Shown: positions 43,931 to 52,807 of the stretch, in pieces
Position numbering within the stretch: position 1 is the first letter of the stretch
Layout: each line of letters starts with the position of its first letter
Assembly (NCBI RefSeq): GCF_001591645.1
Contig: NZ_BCVH01000007.1
Coordinates: 1 to 64,000 of the forward strand
Source of the DNA: Robertmurraya korlensis NBRC 107688
Lineage (GTDB): Bacteria; Bacillota; Bacilli; Bacillales; Cytobacillaceae
DNA length: 64,000 bases
Reading direction: 5' to 3'
The notes under the pieces: generated by a model
What the model saw: the letters and a program-made list of their open reading frames with translations, nothing else
The model's database searches: none
Told to the model about the DNA's origin: nothing
Position numbers and translations under genes: made by a program

Positions 43931-45479
43931 GGTTTTATTAGTAGATGATGAAAGAATTATTACTGATGGCATGTCTAAGGTCATTGACTGGGAATCTATT
44001 GGAACCAATTTAATGGGAACGGCAAGAAACGGCATCGAAGCATTCAGTGTAATTGAACAAAAACAACCTGATATTGTGATTAGTGATATCAAAATGCCTG
44101 GAATGAACGGGTTAGAGCTTGTTGAAAAAGTGAACAGCGTGTTTCCAGACATCCGATTTATTCTCTTATCAGGCTTTAGTGAATTTGATTATGCAAAACA
44201 GGCAATGGCATATGGAGTGAAACACTATCTTCTAAAACCATGTAATGAGCACTCGATTATGGATGCTGTAACAGAGCTATGTGAAGAGTTAACACAAAGA
44301 CAAAATCGCGAACAATTTGTTAATAAAATGAAAGTAACCCTAGAAAGTGTTATGCCTTATGCAAAGGAACAGATGTTAAAGGAAATTGTCACCAATCAGT
44401 ATGAAAATAAAGATTTGGATTACTATCATAAACTATTTCAATTAGATTTACATTCCTCTAACGTACGGATGGTATTATTCCAACTAGAGGGTGAGTTCCA
44501 ATTTGAACAAATGTTTGCTATTAAAAATATAGCAGAACATATTTTTGACTCTTTTATTCTTAGCTGTACGGTAGGGCAAACCGTTTTGTTTTTAATTGAA
44601 GATAGTGTAGATACTCGTAATCTTCATAACCAAATTGAAAAGATTAAAAAAACGTTTTTTCAATATTACCGAATGGATTGTACAATTGCTATTACTGATG
44701 AAGGAAACATTAGGCATGCTAATAAATTATATAAGGAAGCACTTGATTGTCTGGCTTATCGATTTTATTTAAATGAAGGCGGGATTATAACTTCGAAGGA
44801 TATCTCTAATCCATACGGTTTTGCGGAAGGAGATTTTTATTTTGATGATCAAAAGTTTTGTCGCTTAGTAAAATCGGGTTCATGGGAGGATGTTAAGAAA
44901 GAAATCAGCACATTCATTAATCATTTAATCTATTTAAAACTAGATATTCACACCACCAAGTCATACGTGATTCAACTTTTTAATGCCATGATTCGTTTAT
45001 GTGAAGCAACAGAGATGAATAAGTATTTAGCCCAATTAACCATTCTATTAGAAATGGAAACAATCCAATCAATGAAGGCCTTTTTTGAAAGCGTTGCCGA
45101 GGAAATAACATTTTTATTTTATAACCAAAACAAGAATAAGCACTCGGCAATTATCAATAAAGTGTTTGAAATCATTGAGAAACACATTGGGAATCAACAT
45201 TTATCCTTACATTGGGTAGCCAACGAGATGTTATATATGAACGCTGATTATCTAGGAAAGCTATTCAAGAAAGAAACGGGTGAAAAGTTCTCCAATTATA
45301 TAACAAAGCAAAGAATTGAACTGGCCATTGAATTAATTGAAAAAGAAAATGATGTAAAGGTGTTTGAATTAGCAGAGAAAATTGGGTATGGTGATAACCC
45401 TCAATACTTTAGTCAGGTCTTTAAAAAACACACAGGCTATACTCCATCAGAATATAAAAAAGAATCGTTACAAGGGTAG
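43923..45479 (+). CDS. yesN: AraC-type response regulator YesN
   Basis: A 518-residue regulator with an N-terminal receiver (phospho-acceptor Asp55 in DIVISDIKMPG), a long middle region (about 130-400) and two C-terminal AraC-type helix-turn-helix motifs (about 415-515; HWVANEMLYMNADYLGKLFKK cut here as two blocks, and GYGDNPQYFSQVFKK). The ATG at 43923 has AAGGGGGG upstream and overlaps the yesM stop by eight bases. It is expected to activate the transporter and hydrolase genes around it once phosphorylated by YesM. Confidence 0.92.
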   Translation: MYKVLLVDDERIITDGMSKVIDWESIGTNLMGTARNGIEAFSVIEQKQPDIVISDIKMPGMNGLELVEKVNSVFPDIRFILLSGFSEFDYAKQAMAYGVKHYLLKPCNEHSIMDAVTELCEELTQRQNREQFVNKMKVTLESVMPYAKEQMLKEIVTNQYENKDLDYYHKLFQLDLHSSNVRMVLFQLEGEFQFEQMFAIKNIAEHIFDSFILSCTVGQTVLFLIEDSVDTRNLHNQIEKIKKTFFQYYRMDCTIAITDEGNIRHANKLYKEALDCLAYRFYLNEGGIITSKDISNPYGFAEGDFYFDDQKFCRLVKSGSWEDVKKEISTFINHLIYLKLDIHTTKSYVIQLFNAMIRLCEATEMNKYLAQLTILLEMETIQSMKAFFESVAEEITFLFYNQNKNKHSAIINKVFEIIEKHIGNQHLSLHWVANEMLYMNADYLGKLFKKETGEKFSNYITKQRIELAIELIEKENDVKVFELAEKIGYGDNPQYFSQVFKKHTGYTPSEYKKESLQG

Positions 45480-45507
45480 GAAAAAATAAATAAAAGGGGA
45501 AATAACA

Positions 45508-46800
45508 ATGAAAAAACTATTATTTTCAACCTTATCCCTAGTAATGGTAGTTTGCGCTGGTTGTGGAAAAGTAGACCTTCTCAATTTGGCATCGAGTCAG
45601 GAAAAAGAGAGGGTTACTATAAAAATTGCCTGGTGGGGTGAAAAGCCTAGACATGATTATACAATGGAAGTAATTGAGTTGTTTGAAAAAACATATCCCC
45701 ATATTAATATTGAACCAGAGTATGCCTACTGGGATGATTATTGGAAAAGGCTAGCCCCGCTAGCAGCGGCAAATCAACTTCCAGATATTGTACAAATGGA
45801 TCTCCTATATTTGAAAACCTATAGTGAGAATAACTTGCTAGAGGACCTGACCCCTTTTATAGATGAAGGAGTCATTAATACAGACGATATTAGTGAGGAT
45901 TTTCTCTTAGGGGGTAAAGTAAATGGGGCGATGTACGGCTTTCCACTTGGATTAAATGTACCTGCCATTATCGTTGATCGGGATTTACTTTCTTCAGCTA
46001 TTGATTCTTTTCCGGATTCCAACTGGACCTGGGCAGACTATGAAGAAATCGTTTCTAAGGTACATAATGTAAAGGGTATTTATGGAACCAACGGAATGAA
46101 ATCAGTAGACGTGTTTTTTTCGTATTATCTTCGGACGAAAGGAATGAATTTATATAATAATAGCGGGACCGGGTTAGGGTATGAGGAAGATCAGTTGTTT
46201 ATTGATTACTTTGAAATGCAATTGAGATTACTAGAAAAAGGTGCGTTTCCAAGGGCTGATGAAGAAGATCAAATTAAAGGAATTGAGAATGGATTACTAG
46301 TCAATAAATTGGCACCTATGACCTGGGCTTATTCCAATCAATACATCGGGATTTCAGAAGCCGCCAACCGTGAGCTTGATCTTATTCCTCCTCCGGGACC
46401 TGGGCAGTTTGAGGGCTTAACATTGAGACCGAGCATGCATTTTTCTATATCTAAGAGTTCAAAAAATAAAGAAGCAGCTGCACTTTTTATTAATTTTTTT
46501 ATCAATAATATTGAAGCAAATCAAATCATAAAAGGAGAAAGAGGAGTACCTATTTCTTCAACAATTGCCGATAAAATAGAAAATGTGCTTTCTGAAGATC
46601 AGAAAAACGTCTTTGAATACGTTTATAAAGTAAAAAATAATAACCCAAAAGTGGAAAAAGCAGACCCTTTAGGAGGCATTGAGGTAGTGAGCTTATTACA
46701 GGATATATCAGACCAAATCCTTTTTAAGAAGATCACCCCAAGTGAGGGAGCAAAAATGTTTAGAACAGGGGCAAATAGTATTCTATCAAATAAAAACTAA
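45508..46800 (+). CDS. Lipoprotein solute-binding protein, first YesO-like copy
   Basis: A 430-residue CUT1-type sugar-binding lipoprotein. The signal peptide ends in a lipobox-like VCAGCGK with the lipidated Cys near residue 19. The mature part opens IAWWGEKPRHDYTMEVIELF and has YWDDYWKRLAPLAAANQLPDI, closely matching the second binding protein at 46993. Its own terminator separates it from the permease genes, while it follows yesN by 28 bases. It may be an alternative receptor for YesPQ or a periplasmic signal input for YesM. AAAGGGGA precedes the ATG. Confidence 0.85.
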   Translation: MKKLLFSTLSLVMVVCAGCGKVDLLNLASSQEKERVTIKIAWWGEKPRHDYTMEVIELFEKTYPHINIEPEYAYWDDYWKRLAPLAAANQLPDIVQMDLLYLKTYSENNLLEDLTPFIDEGVINTDDISEDFLLGGKVNGAMYGFPLGLNVPAIIVDRDLLSSAIDSFPDSNWTWADYEEIVSKVHNVKGIYGTNGMKSVDVFFSYYLRTKGMNLYNNSGTGLGYEEDQLFIDYFEMQLRLLEKGAFPRADEEDQIKGIENGLLVNKLAPMTWAYSNQYIGISEAANRELDLIPPPGPGQFEGLTLRPSMHFSISKSSKNKEAAALFINFFINNIEANQIIKGERGVPISSTIADKIENVLSEDQKNVFEYVYKVKNNNPKVEKADPLGGIEVVSLLQDISDQILFKKITPSEGAKMFRTGANSILSNKN

Positions 46801-46817
46801 TATTTTTACTGGAGTAA

Positions 46818-46864
46818 GGGCTCTTTCGAACAAGATAAAATCACTTGTTCAAGGAGTCTTTTTT
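46818..46864 (+). terminator. Terminator between the two binding-protein genes
   Basis: GGCTCTTTCGAACAAG and CTTGTTCAAGGAGTC form a long stem with small mismatches, followed by six T. Confidence 0.8.
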
Positions 46865-46948
46865 GTTTTCAAATAAATGTCTGATTTTTAAACAAATAGG
46901 ACGGAAAAATGGATTCAGAATAGTTGGAATTGGTTGCATAATAAAAAT

Positions 46949-46962
46949 GTAAACACTTACAT
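46949..46962 (+). promoter_or_regulatory. cre-like palindrome before the second binding protein
   Basis: TGTAAACACTTACA (46949-46962) is a near-perfect dyad matching 13 of 14 cre positions; the central G is A. It lies 30 bases before the gene start, where CcpA could repress. Confidence 0.45.
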
Positions 46963-46992
46963 AAAAGTGTGGAAAAAGAAGGGGGAAAAGAA

Positions 46993-48294
46993 ATGAAAAA
47001 GTTTTTAGTGTTAATCTTTACTTTTGTATTAGTTTTTTCCTTAGCAGCATGTAACAGCAGTTCACCTAGCAGCAATGAGTCTGAAGAACCAAAAGATGAC
47101 AAAAAAGATGAAAAAGTAACTCTTCGTATTGCCTGGTGGGGTTCTCAACCACGACATGATTACACACTTAAAATAATTGAAATGTATGAAGAAAAAAATC
47201 CAAATGTAAAAATTGAAGCAGAATATGCAGCATGGGATGACTACTGGAAGAAGTTAGCTCCACAAGCAGCTGCAAACGAGCTACCGGATATTATCCAAAT
47301 GGATTTATCTTACTTCTCGCAATATGCACAAAATGGTCAAATCGCTGATCTATCTTCGTTTGTTGGGAATGAAATTAACACCGCAGATATTTCTGATAAC
47401 GTGATCGATGGTGGAAAAATTGGCGACAAGCTTTATGGAATTAACGCAGGTGTTAACGTGGTTGGTTTCCACTATGACCCAGTAGGACTTCAAAAAGCTG
47501 GTGTAGATTCAATCCCTGAAAATTGGACTTGGGATGATTATCTGGATATTGCAGCAAAAGCGAAAGATGCAGGATTGTTTGTAGATACAAGCATGAAAGC
47601 GGATGTATTCTTTAACTATTATTTAAGAACAAAGGGTGAGTCTTTATACGGGAAAGACGGTGCTTCTTTAGGATATAAAGATGACCAATTATTCATCGAC
47701 TTCTTTAAAATGAGATCCGATTTAATTCTGGATAAAGCAGCTCCGACTCCTGACTTTATGGCTCAGTTAAAAGGAATTGAAGATGATCCTGTAGTGACAC
47801 AAAATGCAATTGGTATTTGGCAATGGTCTAATCAATTCGTTGGTTTACAACAAGTAGCAAATAGAGATCTTGCTATTGCTCCAATGCCAGGTCCTGACAG
47901 CGATAAAGGTTTATATTTGAAGCCAAGTATGTTCTGGTCTGTTGGAAATAATTCGAAAAATAAAGAAGAAGCTGCAAAGTTTATTGACTTCATGATCAAC
48001 GATATCGAAGCGAATAAATTGAATCTTGGGGACCGAGGTGTTCCTGGTTCTGCAACTGTTAAAGAAGCATTAAAGCCATTGCTTTCACCAGCTCAGGTTC
48101 AAGTATTTGACTATGTTGAGTGGGCAGAAGGAAACAGTTCTCAATTTGATGGTCCAGACCCAGTAGGTGCAGGTGAAATTATCGAGACTCTAGATAGCTT
48201 AGCTGAACAAATGGCTTATGGAAATCTAAAAGTGGAAGATGCTGCAAAACAGTTTAGACAGCAGGCCGAAAGCGTCTTATTGCAAAACAAATAA
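46993..48294 (+). CDS. yesO: Lipoprotein solute-binding protein YesO-like
   Basis: A 433-residue CUT1-type binding lipoprotein. The signal peptide has the lipobox SLAAC (Cys about 19), followed by a Ser/Glu/Lys-rich linker. The mature domain contains RIAWWGSQPRHDYT, YAAWDDYWKKLAPQAAAN and a C-terminal VGNNSKNKEEAAKFIDFMI. It should deliver rhamnogalacturonan oligosaccharides to the YesP/YesQ permeases encoded downstream. The ATG at 46993 has AGGGGGA upstream; a GTG eight codons earlier would bury the ribosome site. No ATPase gene is nearby, so a shared MsmX-type ATPase is likely. Confidence 0.9.
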   Translation: MKKFLVLIFTFVLVFSLAACNSSSPSSNESEEPKDDKKDEKVTLRIAWWGSQPRHDYTLKIIEMYEEKNPNVKIEAEYAAWDDYWKKLAPQAAANELPDIIQMDLSYFSQYAQNGQIADLSSFVGNEINTADISDNVIDGGKIGDKLYGINAGVNVVGFHYDPVGLQKAGVDSIPENWTWDDYLDIAAKAKDAGLFVDTSMKADVFFNYYLRTKGESLYGKDGASLGYKDDQLFIDFFKMRSDLILDKAAPTPDFMAQLKGIEDDPVVTQNAIGIWQWSNQFVGLQQVANRDLAIAPMPGPDSDKGLYLKPSMFWSVGNNSKNKEEAAKFIDFMINDIEANKLNLGDRGVPGSATVKEALKPLLSPAQVQVFDYVEWAEGNSSQFDGPDPVGAGEIIETLDSLAEQMAYGNLKVEDAAKQFRQQAESVLLQNK

Positions 48295-48305
48295 TAATTT
48301 CCAAA

Positions 48306-48335
48306 GATAGCTGATCACCTTTTCGATCAGCTATC
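48306..48335 (+). terminator. Intercistronic hairpin after the binding-protein gene
   Basis: GATAGCTGATC and GATCAGCTATC form a perfect 11-bp stem. No T-run follows, so it more likely stabilises the binding-protein mRNA or attenuates the permease genes than fully terminates. Confidence 0.65.
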
Positions 48336-48384
48336 GTCCTTTCATCTTATGGAAATGAGGCCAAAGAATTAAGGAGATGAAGAT

Positions 48385-49344
48385 ATGAGTATCCCAGTGA
48401 TTAAGGGAAATCCCAAAGCGAATATTCCAATCCGCTCAATAAGCAAAAGAAGCCGTATTATTAAAGAAAACCTGACCGGCTATGCATTTATTAGTCCGTT
48501 TGTTATTGGATTCCTTGCGTTTACATTTATACCAATCCTTGCATCTTTATATTTATCATTTACAAACTATAATCTATTCGCCCCACCTAAATGGATAGGC
48601 TTAGATAACTACATAAAAATGTTTACAGGCGATCCTCGCTATTGGCAATCGTTAAAAGTAACACTCATTTATGTATTTGCTGGGGTTCCCTTACGACTCG
48701 CATTTGCATTGTTAATTGCTATGATGCTTAATACTGCATCTAAGGCAGTTGGGCTCTATCGCTCCTTGTTTTATTTACCTTCTCTAATTGGAGGCAGTGT
48801 AGCAGTTGCAATTATGTGGCGTAATGTCTTCGGTGATATTGGTATTGTTAATATTTTACTAGAATTAATTGGAATCCCAACCGTTAGATGGTTTGGTAAC
48901 CCTACTGCAGCATTATGGATGCTTATCTTCTTATCCGTATGGCAATTTGGTTCTTCGATGCTAATCTTCTTAGCAGGATTAAAAGGTATTCCAAAAAGTT
49001 ATTATGAAGCAGCAAGCGTGGACGGTGCCAATGGAGTTCAGAAATTCTTCAAAATTACTCTTCCCATGCTAAGCCCAGTTATCTTATTTAATACGGTTAT
49101 GCAGACGATTGCTGCATTTATGACGTTTGTTCCAGCCTTTATTATTTCAAAAGGTACAGGGGGACCGTTAGACGGAACACTTCTGTATTCTCTATATCTA
49201 TTCATTCAAGGGTTTGAGTTCTTTAATATGGGTTATGCTTCCGCCATGGCATGGGTCATGCTCATTATTGTGGGAATATTAACCGCGGTCATCTTTAGTA
49301 CTTCAAAATACTGGGTTCATTATGAATCAGAAGGAGGCAAATAA
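48385..49344 (+). CDS. yesP: ABC sugar permease YesP-like
   Basis: A 319-residue CUT1 permease of the MalF/UgpA type with six helices after a basic N-terminus. The EAA loop that contacts the ATPase is [22 protein letters not shown] (two blocks around residue 215). The ATG has AGGAGATG upstream. It pairs with the next gene and is separated by only two bases, and takes substrate from the upstream lipoprotein. Confidence 0.92.
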   Translation: MSIPVIKGNPKANIPIRSISKRSRIIKENLTGYAFISPFVIGFLAFTFIPILASLYLSFTNYNLFAPPKWIGLDNYIKMFTGDPRYWQSLKVTLIYVFAGVPLRLAFALLIAMMLNTASKAVGLYRSLFYLPSLIGGSVAVAIMWRNVFGDIGIVNILLELIGIPTVRWFGNPTAALWMLIFLSVWQFGSSMLIFLAGLKGIPKSYYEAASVDGANGVQKFFKITLPMLSPVILFNTVMQTIAAFMTFVPAFIISKGTGGPLDGTLLYSLYLFIQGFEFFNMGYASAMAWVMLIIVGILTAVIFSTSKYWVHYESEGGK

Positions 49345-49346
49345 TT

Positions 49347-50192
49347 ATGACATCAAAGTTAAAGTCACCAAGATGGTGGATCTATCATATACTCGTCGGC
49401 GGGTTTGCTATACTGATGCTGTATCCCGTTATTTGGCTCCTAATGAGTTCCTTTAAACCTAGTGACACCATCTTTATTACCGCGAAATCACTGATTCCAG
49501 ATCCTTGGATTTGGACCAATTTTGTAGAAGGGTGGAAAGGGATTGGTGGCAATTCGTTTGGAGTGTTCATTAAAAATACAGCCATCCTGGTAGTGATTAC
49601 ACTAATTGGACAAGTAATTTCATCGGCCTTTATTGCCTTTGGTTTTGCACGATTACAGTTTAAAGGAAAAGCACTTTGGTTTGGAATCATGATGGTAACC
49701 CTAATGCTTCCACACGATGTGTTAATGGTTCCACAATATATTATTTTTTCTAAGCTTGGTTGGCTTAACTCTATTAAGCCGCTTGCTATCCCAGCCTATT
49801 TTGGACATCCGTTCTTTATTTTCCTCCTAGTACAATTTATTAGAACGATACCTAGAGAGTTAGATGAAGCGGCAATTATAGATGGGTGCGGTACCTTTAA
49901 AATATTTACAAAGATTATTTTGCCTCTAATTAAGCCAGCATTAGCGACAGCATCGATTTTCTCATTTTATTGGACTTGGGAATCGTTATTAGGACCAGTG
50001 TTATATTTAAATAGCCCGTCAAAGTATACTGTTTCAATGGCTTTAAATATGTTCCTAAGTAATGAAACGGTCTCTAACTGGGGATCCATGTTTGCAATGT
50101 CGGTTGTTACGTTAATTCCTGTTTTCGTTATTTTCTTCCTGTTTCAACGCCATGTTGTGGAAGGGATCAGTACGAGTGGACTTAAAGGCTAA
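49347..50192 (+). CDS. yesQ: ABC sugar permease YesQ-like
   Basis: A 281-residue CUT1 permease of the MalG type with six helices. The EAA loop is [20 protein letters not shown] (about residues 171-190). AAGGAGG lies at the 3' end of yesP and the genes are two bases apart, so translation is coupled. With YesP it forms the channel for rhamnogalacturonan oligosaccharides. A perfect hairpin follows. Confidence 0.92.
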   Translation: MTSKLKSPRWWIYHILVGGFAILMLYPVIWLLMSSFKPSDTIFITAKSLIPDPWIWTNFVEGWKGIGGNSFGVFIKNTAILVVITLIGQVISSAFIAFGFARLQFKGKALWFGIMMVTLMLPHDVLMVPQYIIFSKLGWLNSIKPLAIPAYFGHPFFIFLLVQFIRTIPRELDEAAIIDGCGTFKIFTKIILPLIKPALATASIFSFYWTWESLLGPVLYLNSPSKYTVSMALNMFLSNETVSNWGSMFAMSVVTLIPVFVIFFLFQRHVVEGISTSGLKG

Positions 50193-50225
50193 TAGGTACA
50201 TCAGCTTCTGTAACCGGTCTATTTT

Positions 50226-50272
50226 CTTTGCCACTTCATAATAGGAAGTGTTGAAAGTCCGAAGTGGCAAAG
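50226..50272 (+). terminator. Hairpin between yesQ and yesL
   Basis: CTTTGCCACTTC (50226-50237) and GAAGTGGCAAAG (50261-50272) are exact complements. There is no T-run; it may attenuate or stabilise the transcript. Confidence 0.55.
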
Positions 50273-50309
50273 ATATATAATAGATTATGAGGAACGAGGG
50301 GGAGGACAA

Positions 50310-50948
50310 ATGGAAACAAATGCTTTTATGGGCGGTTTTTATAAATTAATGGACTGGATATCAAGACTAGCATTCTTAAACATACTTTGGATTTCATTTT
50401 CACTAGTAGGTCTTTTCATCTTTGGTTTTTTTCCAGCAACAGTGGCTATGTATTCGGTTGTTCGAAAGTGGATGTATGGAAAAGAAGATGTATCTATGTT
50501 TCGAACCTTTTGGACGTCATATAAACAGGAGTTCGTAAAAAGTAATGTTCTCGGATTGATAATTTTCACGATTGGAGCTATTTTGTATATTGATTTTCAC
50601 TTTGTCATTCAAGCAACAAATAGCTTTGTATCAATTCTTTATATTCCATTTTTACTAATTTCCTTTATCTTAGTTTGTATGTTGTTTTATATCTTTCCGA
50701 TGTTTGTACATTATGATATGAAAATTAGTCAGGTGATTAAAAATTCTTTTTTTGTCATGATTATGAATCCTTTGTCCACTTTTTACATGTTAATTGGTAG
50801 TTTTGGTATTTGTTTTGCACTCTCCTATGCACCACCAATCTGTATCCTTTATAGCGGGAATTTGCTCGCTCTATTTATTATGAAACCTGCAACCATGGCC
50901 TTTGAGAAGATAGAACAAAAATCGAAATTACTACTTCAAGGACAATAA
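50310..50948 (+). CDS. yesL: YesL-like DUF624 membrane protein
   Basis: A 212-residue DUF624 protein with about five or six helices, typically encoded beside CUT1 sugar transporters and YesMN systems. Features are the N-terminal FMGGFYKLMDWISRLAFLN, PATVAMYSVVRKWMYGKED and a C-terminal VIKNSFFVMIMNP. Its function is not established; a role in transporter assembly or sensing is only inferred from its constant neighbours. GGGGGAGG precedes the ATG. A decayed paralogue tail lies at 12334-12544. Confidence 0.9.
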   Translation: METNAFMGGFYKLMDWISRLAFLNILWISFSLVGLFIFGFFPATVAMYSVVRKWMYGKEDVSMFRTFWTSYKQEFVKSNVLGLIIFTIGAILYIDFHFVIQATNSFVSILYIPFLLISFILVCMLFYIFPMFVHYDMKISQVIKNSFFVMIMNPLSTFYMLIGSFGICFALSYAPPICILYSGNLLALFIMKPATMAFEKIEQKSKLLLQGQ

Positions 50949-50983
50949 AAAACGGGCCCTCAGATTAATGGGACCCGTTTTTT
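50947..50983 (+). terminator. Terminator after yesL
   Basis: AAACGGG-CCC and GGGACCCGTTT arms with one bulge, followed by six T. Confidence 0.85.
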
Positions 50984-51022
50984 CATGATGAGCCTAAACC
51001 ATTTAGAGAGTAGGGGGATGTA

Positions 51023-51811
51023 ATGGAACAAGTATTACTATGGAATTCACCGAACACCAAAGAAGATGATAGAAAAGATGATTCTCCTAATATAGAACTG
51101 TTTTTGTTAGATGGGGAAGGCATTCATCCAGTCATGATTATAGCGCCTGGGGGAGGCTATTCTCACCGAGCGAGTCATGAAGGGTACCCAATTGCTAAGT
51201 GGCTTAATTCCATAGGGATATCTGCGATTGTTCTTAATTATCGTGTAGCCCCTCATAAACATCCACTTCCACTTTCTGATGTTCAAAGGGCCATTCGATT
51301 GGTAAGATACCAATCTTCTCATTGGAGGATTGATCCAAACCGTTTAGGGATAGTAGGATTTTCTGCGGGTGGGCATTTGGCATCTGCTAGTGGTACACAT
51401 TTTGACTCCGGAAATATGGAGGCCGAAGATCCTATTGAGCGGATCAGCAGCCGACCCGATGTCATGGTTCTTTGTTATCCAGTGATAACGATGGGTGAAT
51501 CCACTCATGCTGGTAGCAAGCAAAATTTATTAGGGGAAAATCCAAGTGATGATTTGATACATCTGTTATCCAACGAATTACATATTAATGAACAAACACC
51601 ACCCGCTTTTCTTTGGCATACAGCTGATGATGCATCTGTTGACGTGGAGAATAGTTTCCTATTTGCAAAAGAGTTAAGAAAGAATTCGGTCCCTTTTGAG
51701 CTACATGTATTCGAAAATGGTCGACATGGATTAGGTTTAGCTGAAGACCATCCGGAAGTAAAAGTTTGGCCAAGACTTTGTGAAAAATGGCTAAGAAAAA
51801 GGGGATTTTAA
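51023..51811 (+). CDS. Alpha/beta hydrolase, acetyl-esterase-like
   Basis: A 262-residue cytoplasmic alpha/beta hydrolase resembling acetyl-xylan or sugar acetylesterases. The oxyanion-hole loop is APGGGYSHRASHEG (about 41-54), the nucleophile Ser114 is in GFSAGGHLAS, the acid Asp is in WHTADDASV and the His in ENGRHGLG. AGGGGGATG precedes the ATG. Set between yesL and a GH43 gene, it probably deacetylates imported pectin or hemicellulose fragments. A xylan-directed role is an alternative. Confidence 0.85.
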   Translation: MEQVLLWNSPNTKEDDRKDDSPNIELFLLDGEGIHPVMIIAPGGGYSHRASHEGYPIAKWLNSIGISAIVLNYRVAPHKHPLPLSDVQRAIRLVRYQSSHWRIDPNRLGIVGFSAGGHLASASGTHFDSGNMEAEDPIERISSRPDVMVLCYPVITMGESTHAGSKQNLLGENPSDDLIHLLSNELHINEQTPPAFLWHTADDASVDVENSFLFAKELRKNSVPFELHVFENGRHGLGLAEDHPEVKVWPRLCEKWLRKRGF

Positions 51812-51857
51812 ACATTTTCTAGTTTATCAATCTAGTTAGAGAAATTAGGAGGATAAG

Positions 51858-52730
51858 ATGCTAACAAAAGATGAGATCAGGATTCGAGATCCCTTTATCC
51901 TTACAGCCCAGGATTCAAAAAACTATTATTTATATGGCACAACAGATGAGAATGTTTGGGAAGGACAGGCAGTAGGTTTTGATGCCTACAAAAGCAGAGA
52001 CCTAGTAAACTGGGAAGGTCCATTTTCCGTTTTCCGGCCAGAGCCTAACTTTTGGGCAAACCAGCATTACTGGGCACCTGAGGTTTATTTTTATCATGAT
52101 CGTTACTATATGTTTGCTAGTTTTAAAGGGGAGGGGAGATGTCGCGGAACTCAGATCCTTGTTTCCAATCATCCATTAGGTCCTTTTTCTCCTCTCACAG
52201 AACATCCAATTACCCCAAGTAATTGGGAGTGTCTGGATGGGACCTTATTTATAGATCATAACCAAGATCCATGGATTATTTATTGTCGCGAGTGGTTACA
52301 GGTTCAAGATGGAGAAATCTGGGCCCAGCGTTTAACACATGATTTTGTATCGATAGTAGGGGAACCTTGTTTTTTATTCAAAGCATCAAATGCTAACTGG
52401 GTAGTTCCAGTGAGAGGAGAGACGGAATATATCACAGACGGACCTTTTCTGTATCAAGATCAAAAAGGACGGTTACAAATGCTATGGTCAAGTAGAAGCC
52501 GAAAAGGGTATGCAGTTGGAATTGCAGTATCAAAATCCGGTGATATTTGTGGGCCATGGGTTCAGGAAAAGAAACCATTATTAGACGAAGATGGGGGACA
52601 TGCGATGCTATTTAGAACATTTGATGATGAATTAAAACTAGCCATTCATTCACCCAACCGGTCCCCAATTGAACGACCTGTATTTTTATCGGTTCTAGAG
52701 CAGGGTGGCAAATTAGTTGTGGAAAAGTAA
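51858..52730 (+). CDS. GH43-type glycosidase (arabinofuranosidase or related)
   Basis: A 290-residue five-bladed beta-propeller of the GH43 type. The base Asp11 is in RIRDPFIL, the second Asp127 in ECLDGTLF. The third conserved site, normally Glu in an EGP motif, reads TDGPFLY here (Asp194), with Glu188 and Glu190 nearby. There is no signal peptide, so it acts inside the cell. AGGAGG is five bases before the ATG. It would cleave arabinose, xylose or galactose from side chains. The acid residue needs an alignment before activity is assumed, although a TDGP form occurs in a recognisable subgroup as far as I recall. Confidence 0.85.
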   Translation: MLTKDEIRIRDPFILTAQDSKNYYLYGTTDENVWEGQAVGFDAYKSRDLVNWEGPFSVFRPEPNFWANQHYWAPEVYFYHDRYYMFASFKGEGRCRGTQILVSNHPLGPFSPLTEHPITPSNWECLDGTLFIDHNQDPWIIYCREWLQVQDGEIWAQRLTHDFVSIVGEPCFLFKASNANWVVPVRGETEYITDGPFLYQDQKGRLQMLWSSRSRKGYAVGIAVSKSGDICGPWVQEKKPLLDEDGGHAMLFRTFDDELKLAIHSPNRSPIERPVFLSVLEQGGKLVVEK

Positions 52731-52753
52731 TGATAGGCTAATCTTCTAATTAT

Positions 52754-52794
52754 AAGAAAAACTATGTACCCAATTGGGTTACACAGTTTTTCTT
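52754..52794. terminator. Bidirectional terminator
   Basis: AAGAAAAACT and AGTTTTTCTT bracket an inner TGTA/TTACA pairing and a CCCAATTGGG core. It separates the GH43 gene from the convergent DUF711 gene. Confidence 0.8.
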
Positions 52795-52807
52795 TACTAT
52801 TAAAATG

